From Candidatus Bipolaricaulis sp. (lineage in GTDB: Bacteria > Bipolaricaulota > Bipolaricaulia > Bipolaricaulales > Bipolaricaulaceae), in assembly GCA_020062805.1 (NCBI GenBank), contig JAGUVP010000204.1:1-21273 (forward strand): a stretch of DNA of 21,273 bases, in the 5' to 3' direction. The position numbers and the translations under genes are program-made. Of the stretch, positions 1-7,599 are shown one piece after another. Position 1 is the stretch's first letter. Each line of letters begins with the position of its first letter. The notes beneath the pieces were generated by a model. The model worked only from the letters and a program-made list of their open reading frames with translations. It ran no database searches and had not been told where the DNA came from.

Positions 1-623
1 AGCTGTTCGCGCTCGCCGACGGGTGCACGATGTCGGCGAAGAAGGACGGGTTGGGGAACATCGGCGGGTTCCTCGCCATGCGGGACCGGACGCTTCACGA
101 GCGGTGCCGGGAGAAGCTGATTCTGGTCGAGGGGTTTCCCACGTACGGCGGCCTGGCGGGCCGGGACCTCGCCGCCCTCGCTGTAGGGCTGAACGAAGCG
201 TTGGATCTCGGCTACCTGCAGGATCGGATCGGCCAGGTGCGGTGGCTGGGGGAGCGATTGCGTGACGCGGGGATCCCCGTGTACTGGCCGCCGGGCGGTC
301 ATGCGGTCTACGTGAACGCGGGGCGCCTTCTTCCCCACATCCCGAACGGGGCGTTCCCGGGTCAAGTGCTCGTCGCCGCCCTGTACCTCGAAGGCGGGAT
401 CCGCGCTGTGGAGGTCGGCTCGGCGATGATGGGCCCTGAAGCGCGGATGGAGCTCGTGCGATTGGCGATCCCCCGCCGGACCTACACCCAGGAGCACCTC
501 GAAGCTGTAGTGGAAGCGCTGCGTCGTATTCGGGACAAGGCACGAGGGGTTCCGGGTTTGCGGCTTGTGGCGGGTGAGGGTCCGCTCCGCCATTTTGTCG
601 CTCGGTTCGAACCGCTGGGATGA
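1..623 (+). CDS. tnaA: Tryptophanase/tyrosine phenol-lyase family PLP lyase, C-terminal part (5' truncated)
   Basis: The reading frame is open from the first base, so the gene starts before the window; about 206 C-terminal residues are visible. The segment [12 protein letters not shown] is the pyridoxal-phosphate lysine region of beta-eliminating lyases, and by family knowledge the second lysine of the pair carries PLP. Near the end, [10 protein letters not shown] and [10 protein letters not shown] match the conserved C-terminal region of the family. The enzymes cleave tryptophan to indole, pyruvate and ammonia, or tyrosine to phenol, pyruvate and ammonia, in the cytoplasm. The TYTQ and LRHF wording is closer to tryptophanase as I remember it, but substrate choice cannot be settled from this fragment. 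It ends at TGA 621-623, and no terminator is evident downstream. Confidence 0.88.
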   Translation, partial: LFALADGCTMSAKKDGLGNIGGFLAMRDRTLHERCREKLILVEGFPTYGGLAGRDLAALAVGLNEALDLGYLQDRIGQVRWLGERLRDAGIPVYWPPGGHAVYVNAGRLLPHIPNGAFPGQVLVAALYLEGGIRAVEVGSAMMGPEARMELVRLAIPRRTYTQEHLEAVVEALRRIRDKARGVPGLRLVAGEGPLRHFVARFEPLG

Positions 624-646
624 TCGTAACAGAGACCACACCATGA

Positions 647-958
647 GCCAACACTGCCACGTACGCCGAACGAGTGGAGCGTGGGCCGCAGTTCCCGGGG
701 ACTCCGTTCGACTTCTTCGGCTTCAAAGCCGGAAGGCCACATATGGTTGAGCTCAAGGCATCTCTCGCTCGACCGGGGATGCCAGGTGGAACCCAGCGAC
801 GCCGCCTTGCGTTCATCTGGTCTAACTTCGCGGGACTCCGGTACGCCCTTCTCTAGGTGAACCTGCGTAGCAGCAGGTACAGGATCCGTTACGCAAGAAG
901 CGTGGCTGAACTATGGCCAGTTCAGGAAGCCGCTGTTGTCCCAATCGTCGCGTGGATT
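647..958 (+). pseudogene. Possible PD-(D/E)XK nuclease-fold gene remnant interrupted by TAG
   Basis: One frame runs from just after TGA 644-646, is broken only by TAG at 854-856, and stays protein-like on both sides. Before the stop it reads GTPFDFFGFKAGRPHMVELK, with an acidic residue followed 13 residues later by ExK, the spacing of PD-(D/E)XK nuclease cores. After the stop it continues VNLRSSRYRIRYARS and AELWPVQEAA, with the basic, aromatic strand-like wording often seen at the end of such domains. No Shine-Dalgarno-supported start is seen; GTG at 674 is possible but would cut the domain. I read it as a decayed gene with its N-terminus missing. Chance open frame is the main alternative. 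Confidence 0.35.
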
Positions 959-1013
959 AGGGGGCGGATCACCCAGGGTTTGCAGGCGCCCCGGCCTGGA
1001 GGAGACGGAGCCG

Positions 1014-2030
1014 TTAGTCGCCAATCATCCAGCGAGCGATCCGTGGGTCGTCGGCGGGAAGGGGGATCACCCTCGATTCCTGAACGGCATCTCCCACGGA
1101 TAGACGGACCGTGACGGGTTCATCGGGACGGGCGTCGCTGTACCGAGCAGCGAGACGCGCTGCAAGCTCCAGTTCCTCTCCACCCGCTGCTCCCTCCACC
1201 AAGGAAACTGGCCCTGGCACGGTGACGACGGAGAGCAGCCACCTCCCGGAGGCAAACGTCCCCAACACCGCGTTCTCCGTCTCGTTCCGCCCCACGATCA
1301 CCTTGACGGTGGGGGAGATCCGAAAGTGGCGGCCGAACCGAAGAAGGGCGAACTCCTCCTCGGCAAGGGCCTTGTTCCCGCGGGCGGCGAACGCGTCTCG
1401 GAGTCGGGCGGCGTAGGGGCGGGTGAGGAGAAGGCAGCACCCTCCCGACGGTTGGACGAACTCGGTGAGACCCCACGCCTCGGCCAACGCCAGCTGGCGC
1501 TTCCGCGACCGACCCTGGATGTCGAGCCACTGCTCTCGCCTGATCCAGCCCATTCGCTCCGGGTGCGTCGGTCCGAGCAGCCTACCGGACAGGGGGCGGA
1601 CGAGCCGCTCTCCAAGGCCCGACTCCTCAGCGACGAGGTCGAGGGCCCTGCGATGCTGGGACATCGGCCGCTGCTGGAGGACCTCCCCGGTGATCACAAA
1701 CAAGGCTCCTTCCTCCTCCATCACCGCCCCGGCGGTACGGGCCATGAGGATCCGGCAGTCCAGACACGGGTTCATCGCCGATCCGTAGCCGTGTTGAGGG
1801 GCTCGGACCACCTCCAAAAACTCCTTGCCCACGTCGAGAAGGCGGAGGGGGATTCCCAGACGGGAGGCCAGGGCGAGGGCCGTGTCGCACCGCCCTTGTC
1901 CGACGCAGAACCCCGTGCTCAAGTTCAACCCCACCACCTCGAACCCGAGTTGGAGGGTGATCGTGCACGCCAGCGCCGAGTCCAGGCCACCTGACAGAAG
2001 AGCGACCGCCTTCTTCATCACCAGTATCAT
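1014..2030 (-). CDS. PP-loop ATP pyrophosphatase, tRNA-thiolation (MnmA/ThiI-like) family
   Basis: A 338-aa cytoplasmic protein. The N-terminus has the PP-loop motif SGGLDS (residues 13-18), which binds ATP and adenylates the substrate. NPCLDC gives a Cys-x2-Cys pair at 89 and 92; TGEVLQQRPMSQ follows at about 114-125, and PSGGCCLLL adds two more cysteines at 198-199. This pattern belongs to MnmA/ThiI-related proteins usually annotated as tRNA 2-thiouridylase-like, so transfer of sulfur to a tRNA base is the best inference. The exact nucleotide is unknown. The C-terminal 120 residues may be an RNA-binding extension. The ATG at 2030 has no strong Shine-Dalgarno; the in-frame ATG four codons later (MKKAVALLS) is an equally likely start. 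It diverges from the HtrA gene across a gap of about 100 bp. Confidence 0.8.
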   Translation of the reverse strand: MILVMKKAVALLSGGLDSALACTITLQLGFEVVGLNLSTGFCVGQGRCDTALALASRLGIPLRLLDVGKEFLEVVRAPQHGYGSAMNPCLDCRILMARTAGAVMEEEGALFVITGEVLQQRPMSQHRRALDLVAEESGLGERLVRPLSGRLLGPTHPERMGWIRREQWLDIQGRSRKRQLALAEAWGLTEFVQPSGGCCLLLTRPYAARLRDAFAARGNKALAEEEFALLRFGRHFRISPTVKVIVGRNETENAVLGTFASGRWLLSVVTVPGPVSLVEGAAGGEELELAARLAARYSDARPDEPVTVRLSVGDAVQESRVIPLPADDPRIARWMIGD

Positions 2031-2126
2031 AGGCGTTGGTGGTGGACCCTCTCCACTGGATCTTCACAACCGGTACATCGGTCCTTCAACGGAATGCGGG
2101 TACGATCGGCTTTGGAGGTGCACACG

Positions 2127-3617
2127 ATGAGGAAGCTACTTCAGGTGTTTGCGCTTGTGGTTGTGTCTGCAGGGGTAGTGGTGGGTGTGTCGGTGGGGCT
2201 CTTGGGAGACGGGGGTAGCACGGTTGCATCGACTTCAGCCCAGCTTATTCCCGTTGCCTACGCCCAGGCCGTACAGGAGGAGATCGCGGCGTCGGGCCAG
2301 GCGGCCATCAAGGCGGCGATCGGCCAGGTTGCGCCCGGGGTCGTGAAGGTGGAGGTTGTGAAGAAGTCTGCCAGTTTGTGGGACGAGTTTCTCCAGGACC
2401 CCTTCCTGCGCCGGTTCTTCGACCTGGGGCCTCTCGGGGAGCGGGAGGTGACCTCCGTTGGTTCGGGATTCATCGTTGAGCACAACGGTGTGCGGTACGT
2501 GCTCACCAACGCTCACGTGGTCGAGGGAGCGGTTTCAATCCGCGTTACAGCGAAGACGGGGAAAGAGCTGCCAGCGAAGATCGTGGGCACCGACGGCCTC
2601 CTCGACCTTGCCGTGGTGGCCATCGGGGACTCTCTCGATGTCCCGGCGGTTCGGCTGGGCGACTCGGACCTCCTCGAGATCGGAGACTGGGTGATCGCGA
2701 TCGGCAATCCTTTGGGTCTGTCTCACACGGTAACCCTGGGGATCGTGTCCGCGCTCGGTCGCGACGTTCCTCGGCCGGATGGAACGGGGTACTACCGGCG
2801 GATGATCCAGACCGACGCCGCGATCAACCCCGGCAACTCCGGCGGTCCGCTCGTCGATGCCTTCGGCCAGGTGGTGGGGATGAACACGATCATCGCTCGC
2901 TCCACAGGGAGCGGTGTTGTGGTGGAGGGGATCAACTTTGCCGTGCCGATCAACGAGATCGTGCGCGCGCTCTTCCAGATCGCCGCTCACGGGAAGGTCA
3001 CCCGTGCCTGGCTCGGCGTGTACATCCAGGACCTGTTGCCGGGCATGGAGGAGCGGTTTGGGGTCAGGGCCGGGCAAGGCGTGCTCGTGTCGGATGTCGT
3101 CGCGGGTGGACCTGCAGCGGAAGCCGGGGTCAAGGCCAGCGACGTGATCACCGCGGTGGGCGGTGTAGCTGTGGGCAGCACGAACGAACTCCAACTGGAG
3201 ATCATGTACCGGGCCGTAGGGGAACCGGTGGCGATCACGCTCGTTCGCGACGGGAAGGAGATCTCCCTTACCGTGGTCCTTGGAGAGCGCCCGGAGGAGG
3301 TCGCTGCCTCTCCCAGCGTGACCCCGCCCGAGGAAGGGAAGGAGAAGTTCGGTCTTACCGTGGGCGCCATCACGTCTGAACCTGCAACGAGCTACGGCCT
3401 GGCCACGACGTTAGGCGTGCTCGTGACCCGTGTGGCGTCCGGATCGCGTGCCTACTGGGCGGGGATCGAGGTTGGGGATGCCATCGTGGCCGTGAACCGC
3501 CAGGCTGTGGAGACCGTCGCCGACTGGAACGAGCTTGTTGCGGGCATCGGCGATCGGGACGAGGTGCTGCTGACCGTGGTCAGCGGAGGCCGCACGCGGT
3601 TCGTCTTCCTGCGCTAG
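2127..3617 (+). CDS. htrA: HtrA/Deg family serine protease with two PDZ domains
   Basis: A 496-aa S1C protease that degrades or refolds damaged envelope proteins. The start at 2127 is chosen because GGAGGT lies about 8 nt upstream and it gives a proper signal/anchor sequence (MRKLLQVFALVVVSAG); the in-frame start at 2094 would put 11 odd residues in front. The protease domain spans about residues 55-290 with catalytic His130 (TNAHVV), Asp160 (LLDLAVV) and Ser238 (GNSGGPL). PDZ1 lies at about 295-390 and PDZ2 at about 410-495; the second begins FGLTVGAITSE. This is the usual layout of DegP/DegQ-type enzymes, and all three catalytic residues are present. A short leader with TACGAT at 2101-2106 may be the -10 box, but I see no convincing -35. 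The gene ends 28 bp before tRNA-Pro. Confidence 0.95.
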   Translation: MRKLLQVFALVVVSAGVVVGVSVGLLGDGGSTVASTSAQLIPVAYAQAVQEEIAASGQAAIKAAIGQVAPGVVKVEVVKKSASLWDEFLQDPFLRRFFDLGPLGEREVTSVGSGFIVEHNGVRYVLTNAHVVEGAVSIRVTAKTGKELPAKIVGTDGLLDLAVVAIGDSLDVPAVRLGDSDLLEIGDWVIAIGNPLGLSHTVTLGIVSALGRDVPRPDGTGYYRRMIQTDAAINPGNSGGPLVDAFGQVVGMNTIIARSTGSGVVVEGINFAVPINEIVRALFQIAAHGKVTRAWLGVYIQDLLPGMEERFGVRAGQGVLVSDVVAGGPAAEAGVKASDVITAVGGVAVGSTNELQLEIMYRAVGEPVAITLVRDGKEISLTVVLGERPEEVAASPSVTPPEEGKEKFGLTVGAITSEPATSYGLATTLGVLVTRVASGSRAYWAGIEVGDAIVAVNRQAVETVADWNELVAGIGDRDEVLLTVVSGGRTRFVFLR

Positions 3618-3634
3618 GGGCCGTCGGGTAACAT
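3606..3634 (+). promoter_or_regulatory. Possible promoter of tRNA-Pro
   Basis: TAACAT at 3629-3634 sits 10 nt before the tRNA. A poor -35 (TTCCTG, 3606-3611) lies 17 bp upstream, inside the last codons of htrA. Weak call based on spacing only. Confidence 0.3.
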
Positions 3635-3644
3635 AGGGGGGCGG

Positions 3645-3722
3645 CGGAGAGTAGCGCAGCTTGGTCAGCGCGCATGGTTCGGGACCATGAGGTCGGCGGT
3701 TCAAATCCGCCCTCTCCGACCA
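3645..3722 (+). tRNA. tRNA-Pro(CGG)
   Basis: A full cloverleaf can be drawn. The acceptor stem CGGAGAG (3645-3651) pairs with CTCTCCG (3712-3718). The anticodon loop TTCGGGA gives anticodon CGG, flanked by CATGG/CCATG, and the T arm has GGCGG-TTCAAAT-CCGCC. Discriminator A is followed by an encoded CCA at 3720-3722. A terminator hairpin follows immediately. Confidence 0.97.
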
Positions 3723-3723
3723 C

Positions 3724-3750
3724 GGGGGCCACGTAGGCCCCCTTCTTGTT
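3724..3750 (+). terminator. Rho-independent terminator after tRNA-Pro
   Basis: A perfect 7-bp GC stem, GGGGGCC (3724-3730) with GGCCCCC (3736-3742), has the 5-nt loop ACGTA and is followed by the T-rich tract TTCTTGTT. It begins two bases after the tRNA CCA end and finishes 15 bp before the M55 peptidase gene. Confidence 0.85.
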
Positions 3751-3764
3751 CGAGGAGATGAGGG

Positions 3765-4559
3765 ATGAAGGTCTACATCAGCGCTGACATCGAGGGGATC
3801 ACCGGGGTGACCCACTGGGACGAGACCGAGGTCGGCAAGCCCGGGTACGAAGCGTCGCGAACCCAGATGGCAGCCGAGGTGCGGGCAGCGTGCGAGGGTG
3901 CAGCGAAGGCTGGAGCGCGGGAGATCCTCGTGAAGGACGCCCACGATACCGGACGGAACCTCACTGCTGCGGACCTGCCGCCGGGAACCCAGCTCCTTCG
4001 CGGGTGGAGTGGGCATCCGCTGGCGATGGTCGAGGAGCTGGACCAGTCGTGTGCCGGCGTTGTGCTTGTGGGCTACCACGCCCCCGCCGGCTCCGCGGGA
4101 AGCCCTTTGGCCCACACCCTGTCCCCGTTGCATCTCCTGGAGATCAACGGCCAGCCCGCGTCCGAGTTTCTGCTCGCGGCCTACAGCGCCGCCTACGTCG
4201 GCGTCCCGCTCTTGTTCGTTTCCGGCGACGAGGCAACGTGCGCCGAGGCGCAGAGGCTCAACGCGAGGATCGGCGCCTTCCCCGTCAAGCGTGGCGTGGG
4301 GGGAGGGACCATCAGCGTCGATGTCGAACAGGCGCTGGCGGGCATCCGCGATGGAGTGGCGGCGGCTCTCAAGGGCGATCCGGGCCTCTGTCGGGTGGCG
4401 CTGCCGGAGCGGTTCACAGTGGCGGTAACGTACCGCGACCACCCCAAGGCGTACCGGGCGTCGTTCTACCCCGGGGCGACCCTGGCGTCCTCTTGTACTG
4501 TGGCGTTCGCGTCGAGCGACTTCCTCGACGTGCTCCGGTTCCTCCTCTTCGTGACGTAG
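3765..4559 (+). CDS. dppA: M55 family D-aminopeptidase (DppA-like)
   Basis: A 264-aa zinc peptidase that removes D-amino acids from the N-terminus of short peptides, probably in peptidoglycan-peptide or D-amino-acid use in the cytoplasm. The DppA metal and active-site pattern is visible: Asp8 and Glu10 (SADIEGITG), His60 (KDAHDTGRN), His105 (VGYHAPAG), His117 (LAHTLS, position of the nucleophilic histidine) and Glu134 (ASEF). The length matches the family. A purine-rich GAGGAGATGAGGG lies directly before ATG 3765. There is no separate promoter between the tRNA-Pro terminator and the start, so expression may depend on read-through or on an element I cannot see. An oligopeptide transporter, the usual neighbour, is absent here. 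Confidence 0.93.
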   Translation: MKVYISADIEGITGVTHWDETEVGKPGYEASRTQMAAEVRAACEGAAKAGAREILVKDAHDTGRNLTAADLPPGTQLLRGWSGHPLAMVEELDQSCAGVVLVGYHAPAGSAGSPLAHTLSPLHLLEINGQPASEFLLAAYSAAYVGVPLLFVSGDEATCAEAQRLNARIGAFPVKRGVGGGTISVDVEQALAGIRDGVAAALKGDPGLCRVALPERFTVAVTYRDHPKAYRASFYPGATLASSCTVAFASSDFLDVLRFLLFVT

Positions 4560-4589
4560 CCGAGGAGCTTCTCTCCGAGCCGGTTGTCG

Positions 4590-4618
4590 TTGACGGGGTC
4601 CGAGGCCGGCCATAGAAT
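4590..4618 (+). promoter_or_regulatory. Sigma70 promoter of the tRNA-Gly/tRNA-Arg unit
   Basis: TTGACG (4590-4595), a 17-bp spacer and TAGAAT (4613-4618) form a near-consensus promoter. It ends 16 bp before tRNA-Gly, giving a leader of about 10 nt. No comparable promoter lies before tRNA-Arg, so the two tRNAs are probably one transcript. Confidence 0.8.
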
Positions 4619-4634
4619 CGTTCGCGTCGTGCGT

Positions 4635-4705
4635 GCGGGTATAGCTCAATGGTAGAGCCCTGGCCTTCCAAGCCAGAAACGCGGGTTCGATTCCCGCTAC
4701 CCGCT
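4635..4705 (+). tRNA. tRNA-Gly(TCC)
   Basis: The acceptor stem GCGGGTA (4635-4641) pairs with TACCCGC (4698-4704). The D arm is AGCTCAATGGTAGAGC. The anticodon stem CTGGC/GCCAG encloses loop CTTCCAA, giving anticodon TCC. The T arm contains GTTCGATTC. Discriminator is T, and CCA is not encoded. Confidence 0.97.
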
Positions 4706-4708
4706 GAA

Positions 4709-4784
4709 CGGACAGTCGCAAGCCGGCATGTCTCAAGTCGAACCTCTTGGGACTTGCGACTTCCAGACTTGTGACTGTGCTGTC
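4709..4784 (+). repeat. tRNA-Gly/tRNA-Arg spacer, homologous to the spacer at 15711-15786
   Basis: This spacer and the one between tRNA-His and tRNA-Arg(TCG) are almost the same length and both open with GGACAGTCG. Their last 34 nt, from GGACTTGCGACTTCC up to the tRNA-Arg, differ at only three positions. Each can fold: here GTCGCAAG pairs with CTTGCGAC (8 bp) and CAAGTC with GACTTG. It could be a processing hairpin in the tRNA precursor or simply a trace of duplication. Confidence 0.75.
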
Positions 4785-4859
4785 GCGCCCGTAGCTCAGT
4801 CGGACTAGAGCAGCGGCCTTCTAAGCCGCAGGCCGGGGGTTCGATTCCTCCCGGGCGCG
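4785..4859 (+). tRNA. tRNA-Arg(TCT)
   Basis: The acceptor stem GCGCCCG (4785-4791) pairs with CGGGCGC (4852-4858). The anticodon stem GCGGC/GCCGC encloses loop CTTCTAA, giving anticodon TCT, which reads AGA/AGG. The T arm is GGGGG-TTCGATT-CCTCC with one G-T pair. Discriminator is G, and CCA is not encoded. Its 3' end and downstream flank recur at about 5.9, 7.97 and 12.55 kb. Confidence 0.96.
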
Positions 4860-4898
4860 CTTGTGCTGTTCTGATCCAGGTTCGTGCTTGTGTTGCCA
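4852..4898 (+). repeat. tRNA-Arg 3' end plus flank, partial copy of the dispersed repeat
   Basis: The last acceptor bases of tRNA-Arg and about 40 nt downstream align without gaps to 12545-12591, with about 7 differences in 47 nt. The core CGGGCGCGCTTGTGCTGT is identical at 5900-5917. This makes the tRNA gene the likely parent, or an attachment-like partner, of the dispersed repeat. Confidence 0.7.
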
Positions 4899-5038
4899 GA
4901 GCCCTGGTGTTCATTGTTGATGTGGCTCGGGACCATCGATTCCGGTCAATCCCCGTTATCCGACATCACCTCCTTGGCGTCCGGTTCTGGCGTTCAGTGG
5001 AAGAGGACTTCGAGTCGACGACACACAACGCGGGTTGC

Positions 5039-5066
5039 TTGATCATGTCCGCGCTTCCGCTACACT
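5039..5066 (+). promoter_or_regulatory. Promoter of the RHH-like/cupin gene
   Basis: TTGATC (5039-5044), a 16-bp spacer and TACACT (5061-5066) precede AGGGGAG and ATG 5103. The spacing fits a sigma70 promoter with a leader of about 30 nt. Confidence 0.55.
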
Positions 5067-5102
5067 TCCTAACGAACCTGCTTGCGCCCTAAGGGGAGAG
5101 AC

Positions 5103-5714
5103 ATGAGGATTCAGCACCTTGTACTCGATGAGGATGTTCATGAAGCCCTCAAGGCCAGGAAGAAAAAGACCAGTACTACGGTCAAGGAGATCGGTAACTC
5201 CGCGCTGCGCGCTGCCCTCTCCATCCCGACAAAGGAGGAGCTGGTTGTCCAGAAGCTCGTCGAAACGGGCAAGATGACCCGTGAGGACTACGAAGTGGCT
5301 AAGGCTGCAGCGATCAAGGAAGTCAAGGCCGCCCACAAGAGAGCAGCGGAAGTTGCCTCTCCTCAAACAGACAGTGAGACCTGGGTGATGGGGAGCTGGG
5401 AGGTTCGTGAAGCGTACCTGAGCCCTGACGGCCGTGTGCAGATGCTGGACATGTGGGCAAGGGATACGCAGAAGGTCGCGATGGGACCCATCGCGCACGA
5501 CGAGAGCGACGTGTGGGCAACAGTTATCCAGGGGAAGGTGCTGCTGGAGATCGGCAGCGAGAGCAGGCTACTCAGCTCGCACGAGGCGCTCCACATCACC
5601 CCAGGAACCGTCCATGCCGCGACTCCTCTAACCCGAGCCACGCGAGCAGTGGTCCTGGTGGTGCCGCCGACTCACCCAGAACTCCCGCGCAAGAAGGCTG
5701 GCGCAAGATGCTGA
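5103..5714 (+). CDS. RHH-like N-terminus fused to a cupin domain
   Basis: A 203-aa protein. The start is ATG 5103, preceded by AAGGGGAGAGAC; a TTG seven codons upstream is in frame but lacks support. Residues 1-40 (IQHLVLDEDVHEALKARKKK, then a helix ending NSALRAAL) have the beta-strand/helix/helix look of ribbon-helix-helix antitoxin-type DNA-binding domains. Residues 41-90 are charged and probably helical. Residues 95-190 are a cupin: HDESDVW near 132-138, GKVLLEI, then HITPGTVH with His164, Pro167 and His171. The histidines suggest a metal or small-ligand pocket. The combination reads as a ligand-sensing regulator, but the target is unknown and no toxin partner adjoins. The RHH call is by eye; the cupin call is firmer. 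Confidence 0.72.
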   Translation: MRIQHLVLDEDVHEALKARKKKTSTTVKEIGNSALRAALSIPTKEELVVQKLVETGKMTREDYEVAKAAAIKEVKAAHKRAAEVASPQTDSETWVMGSWEVREAYLSPDGRVQMLDMWARDTQKVAMGPIAHDESDVWATVIQGKVLLEIGSESRLLSSHEALHITPGTVHAATPLTRATRAVVLVVPPTHPELPRKKAGARC

Positions 5715-5855
5715 CAGGGGGATCGCGCTCCAGATGAGGTAACCCGTCTCTCATCAGCCTAGCCGATGGGCTGGGAGCCGCCCGGGGCTCTCCCCAAGGC
5801 CCCCAGCCGCTTCTTCAAGCCGCAGCGCGCTGCGTGTTCGGGACCAGCGCCAGGG
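5715..5855 (+). other. Non-coding gap before the 5.9-kb repeat
   Basis: Two short inverted repeats follow the cupin gene (GATGAG/CTCATC near 5732-5754 and CAGCC/GGCTG near 5755-5775), but neither has a T-tract, so no terminator is called. I see no gene here. Confidence 0.4.
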
Positions 5856-5935
5856 TCTCCGCGGCTCGAGGCCAAGGAGAAGCCCCAAAGTCATCCACTC
5901 GGGCGCGCTTGTGCTGTCCAGATCAAGGTTCCTCT
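5856..5935 (+). repeat. Dispersed tRNA-Arg-linked repeat, copy 1
   Basis: 5856-5917 aligns without gaps to 12500-12561 at about 90 percent by eye. It contains the 18-nt core shared with the tRNA-Arg 3' end. The similarity to the 12.5-kb locus continues to the right through 6068 and into the 3' coding part of the beta-helix gene, so this copy is one edge of a longer duplication. Confidence 0.7.
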
Positions 5936-6067
5936 CTGTACCGTAGGAGGCTTGGTCCTGCTCTGGTACTTCGGTGCTGATCTTTGCTGATGTGTGACGC
6001 CTCTCGGCCCCATGCTTCATCCTCTCGGGATCCTAGCTCCAGATGAAGCGTGTCTTGGAGGGCCAGG

Positions 6068-7531
6068 TCAGGGCCCCCCAATCTGGGGGCGAAGGGGTGC
6101 CAGTAGCTCTACCGGCGAGCTGGTCAACAGGCCGATGGGAGTGCTTACAACCCCCGTTCCGAAACGTGCCGTCAGAAGCCAGGTGAGGCGGGCGTTCACA
6201 TTGTCGAAGCTGAGTGCCAGCAGAGCGATCCCGTCCTGCCCGGTGACATATTCCCCGGTCGAACCTGACGGATCCTCAACCGTCAACGCCACTCCGGGAA
6301 GAGGGTGGCCGCTCTCATCCTTGGCCACGACGAGGTATTCCCTGTCGATACGGGAATTGGTCCACACTCCGATGACGCCGCTCGCGGGAAACGTGATCCT
6401 GCCAGAGATGTCAAGCCGCGCATTATTCAGCTCCAGGCCCTGCTCAATGATGACATCGGACATATCCGCAATGAAATGGCCGTTGAGCACGTTGAGCGAC
6501 CCTATCGTTGTATTGGAGATGGTCGAGACGAGTCGGCTATGTGTGTCGAGGAAGAGCCTGAGGAACTCCGAGTCGGCGATGGACAGAGTGCCCGTCGTGC
6601 CCTGGGACCACCAGTACCAGACGTCGACCCTCGTTCTCAAGAGGACGACATTCTCCCTGCAAAGCGGACACGCATCGTCTCTGAGACTCCACGCGGTGAA
6701 GAAACCAGGTCGCACGCCCCGAATCGCAACATCGCTTGACCCAGAGACAACAACCACCCGGTTGAGATAGCAGTCTGCCAGGTAGACCTGGGATCCCTGG
6801 TTCACACGCACCGACCATCCGCCGACCCGCGTCTTCTCGAGGCGGAGCGAGAAGCGAGCCTCTGCGGACTGGGGGAACCCCCAGAGCCCGTAGTACTGGG
6901 GTCGAAGTCCAACAAGCTCAATGCTCTCCTTGCCGGAGATCGCTACGTCGATCATGCCCACTGCAGAGTCACGAATCGATACCTGGGCTGTGTCTGCCAC
7001 GCGCAACTGATGAACAGGTGACGAATGGATCTGGACTACGACAGCACCTGAGACTCCAAGCGACACACGCCCGTCCGCCAGCGGGGAGACCTCATCGAGC
7101 AGCACACGCGACGAATCTCGCAGGTCAAACCACAACTCCCCGTGTGATCCGTCTGCCTGTGCAAGGTACAGCTGCACGTTTTTCAGTTCGACGGTTGCGT
7201 TGTCTCTCACGCGGATAGTCGCGCCAGGGCCCCAGACGCCAGCAGAAAAGGCTCCCTCGCGGAACACCAGAAGAGCATCTGTGATTACCAATCTAGCGTT
7301 CCCTCGGAGCTCAATGCCACCTGAGACGCAGTAGGTCTCCTTTGTGATCCTCATCTCCTGGCTTCCCTCAAGAATGAGGGGCCCAGCCTGCTCGCGCGTG
7401 CACAGATACTGCTTCTGAGCTGCTAGCATGGGTGCTGGCGCTCTTAGCACCAGGAGAGTGAGGGAGAAGAGAGCGACAAGAACGGCACAACCTGATCTGG
7501 CGCGATGCCTCCGGAGACACGTTCCGTCCAT
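6068..7531 (-). CDS. Secreted beta-helix-like repetitive protein with C-terminal Ig/CarD-like domain
   Basis: A 487-aa secreted protein. The ATG at 7531 is preceded by a strong Shine-Dalgarno (AGGAGGAAGG). Residues 1-38 form a Sec signal peptide with an alanine-rich end. Residues 45-390 consist of short hydrophobic strands and turns (IELRGNARLVIT, ATIRVRDNATVELKNVQLY, FDLRDSSRVLLDE, SVRVNQGSQVYL, SGSSDVAIRGV), about one rung per 20-25 residues, as in right-handed parallel beta-helices. Residues 400-450 (VVAKDESGHPLPGVALTV, then a Gly-rich turn and DGIALLAL) resemble a carboxypeptidase-regulatory or Ig-like fold. A surface or extracellular scaffold or polymer-binding role is inference; I recognise no catalytic motif. 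A decayed copy of the 3' third lies near 12.74-13.05 kb. Confidence 0.75.
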   Translation of the reverse strand: MDGTCLRRHRARSGCAVLVALFSLTLLVLRAPAPMLAAQKQYLCTREQAGPLILEGSQEMRITKETYCVSGGIELRGNARLVITDALLVFREGAFSAGVWGPGATIRVRDNATVELKNVQLYLAQADGSHGELWFDLRDSSRVLLDEVSPLADGRVSLGVSGAVVVQIHSSPVHQLRVADTAQVSIRDSAVGMIDVAISGKESIELVGLRPQYYGLWGFPQSAEARFSLRLEKTRVGGWSVRVNQGSQVYLADCYLNRVVVVSGSSDVAIRGVRPGFFTAWSLRDDACPLCRENVVLLRTRVDVWYWWSQGTTGTLSIADSEFLRLFLDTHSRLVSTISNTTIGSLNVLNGHFIADMSDVIIEQGLELNNARLDISGRITFPASGVIGVWTNSRIDREYLVVAKDESGHPLPGVALTVEDPSGSTGEYVTGQDGIALLALSFDNVNARLTWLLTARFGTGVVSTPIGLLTSSPVELLAPLRPQIGGP

Positions 7532-7570
7532 TCCTTCCTCCTCTTGTGCAAGGCCTATTGGGCCCTTGTG

Positions 7571-7599
7571 AGGCTACCGCTTGGGGTGCCGACCGGCAA
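7571..7599 (-). promoter_or_regulatory. Promoter of the beta-helix gene
   Basis: On the minus strand, TTGCCG (7599-7594), a 17-bp spacer and TAGCCT (7576-7571) stand about 40 bp upstream of ATG 7531. The predicted transcript start is near 7564. Confidence 0.6.

Noticed and set aside
3411..4736. Minus-strand 441-codon open frame
   Set aside because: Opposite to the htrA end, tRNA-Pro, dppA and tRNA-Gly; GC-driven shadow.
4754..4784. Separate promoter for tRNA-Arg(TCT)
   Set aside because: TTGCGA is present, but no acceptable -10 box lies 16-18 bp downstream before the tRNA begins; co-transcription with tRNA-Gly explains it better.
4414..4914. Long minus-strand open frame of 166 codons
   Set aside because: It runs antisense through tRNA-Gly and tRNA-Arg; its GIEPPACGLEG-type wording is the usual artefact of translating tRNA genes.
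4907..5092. 61-codon frame after tRNA-Arg
   Set aside because: No ribosome site; it overlaps the promoter of the RHH-like/cupin gene and the repeat flank.
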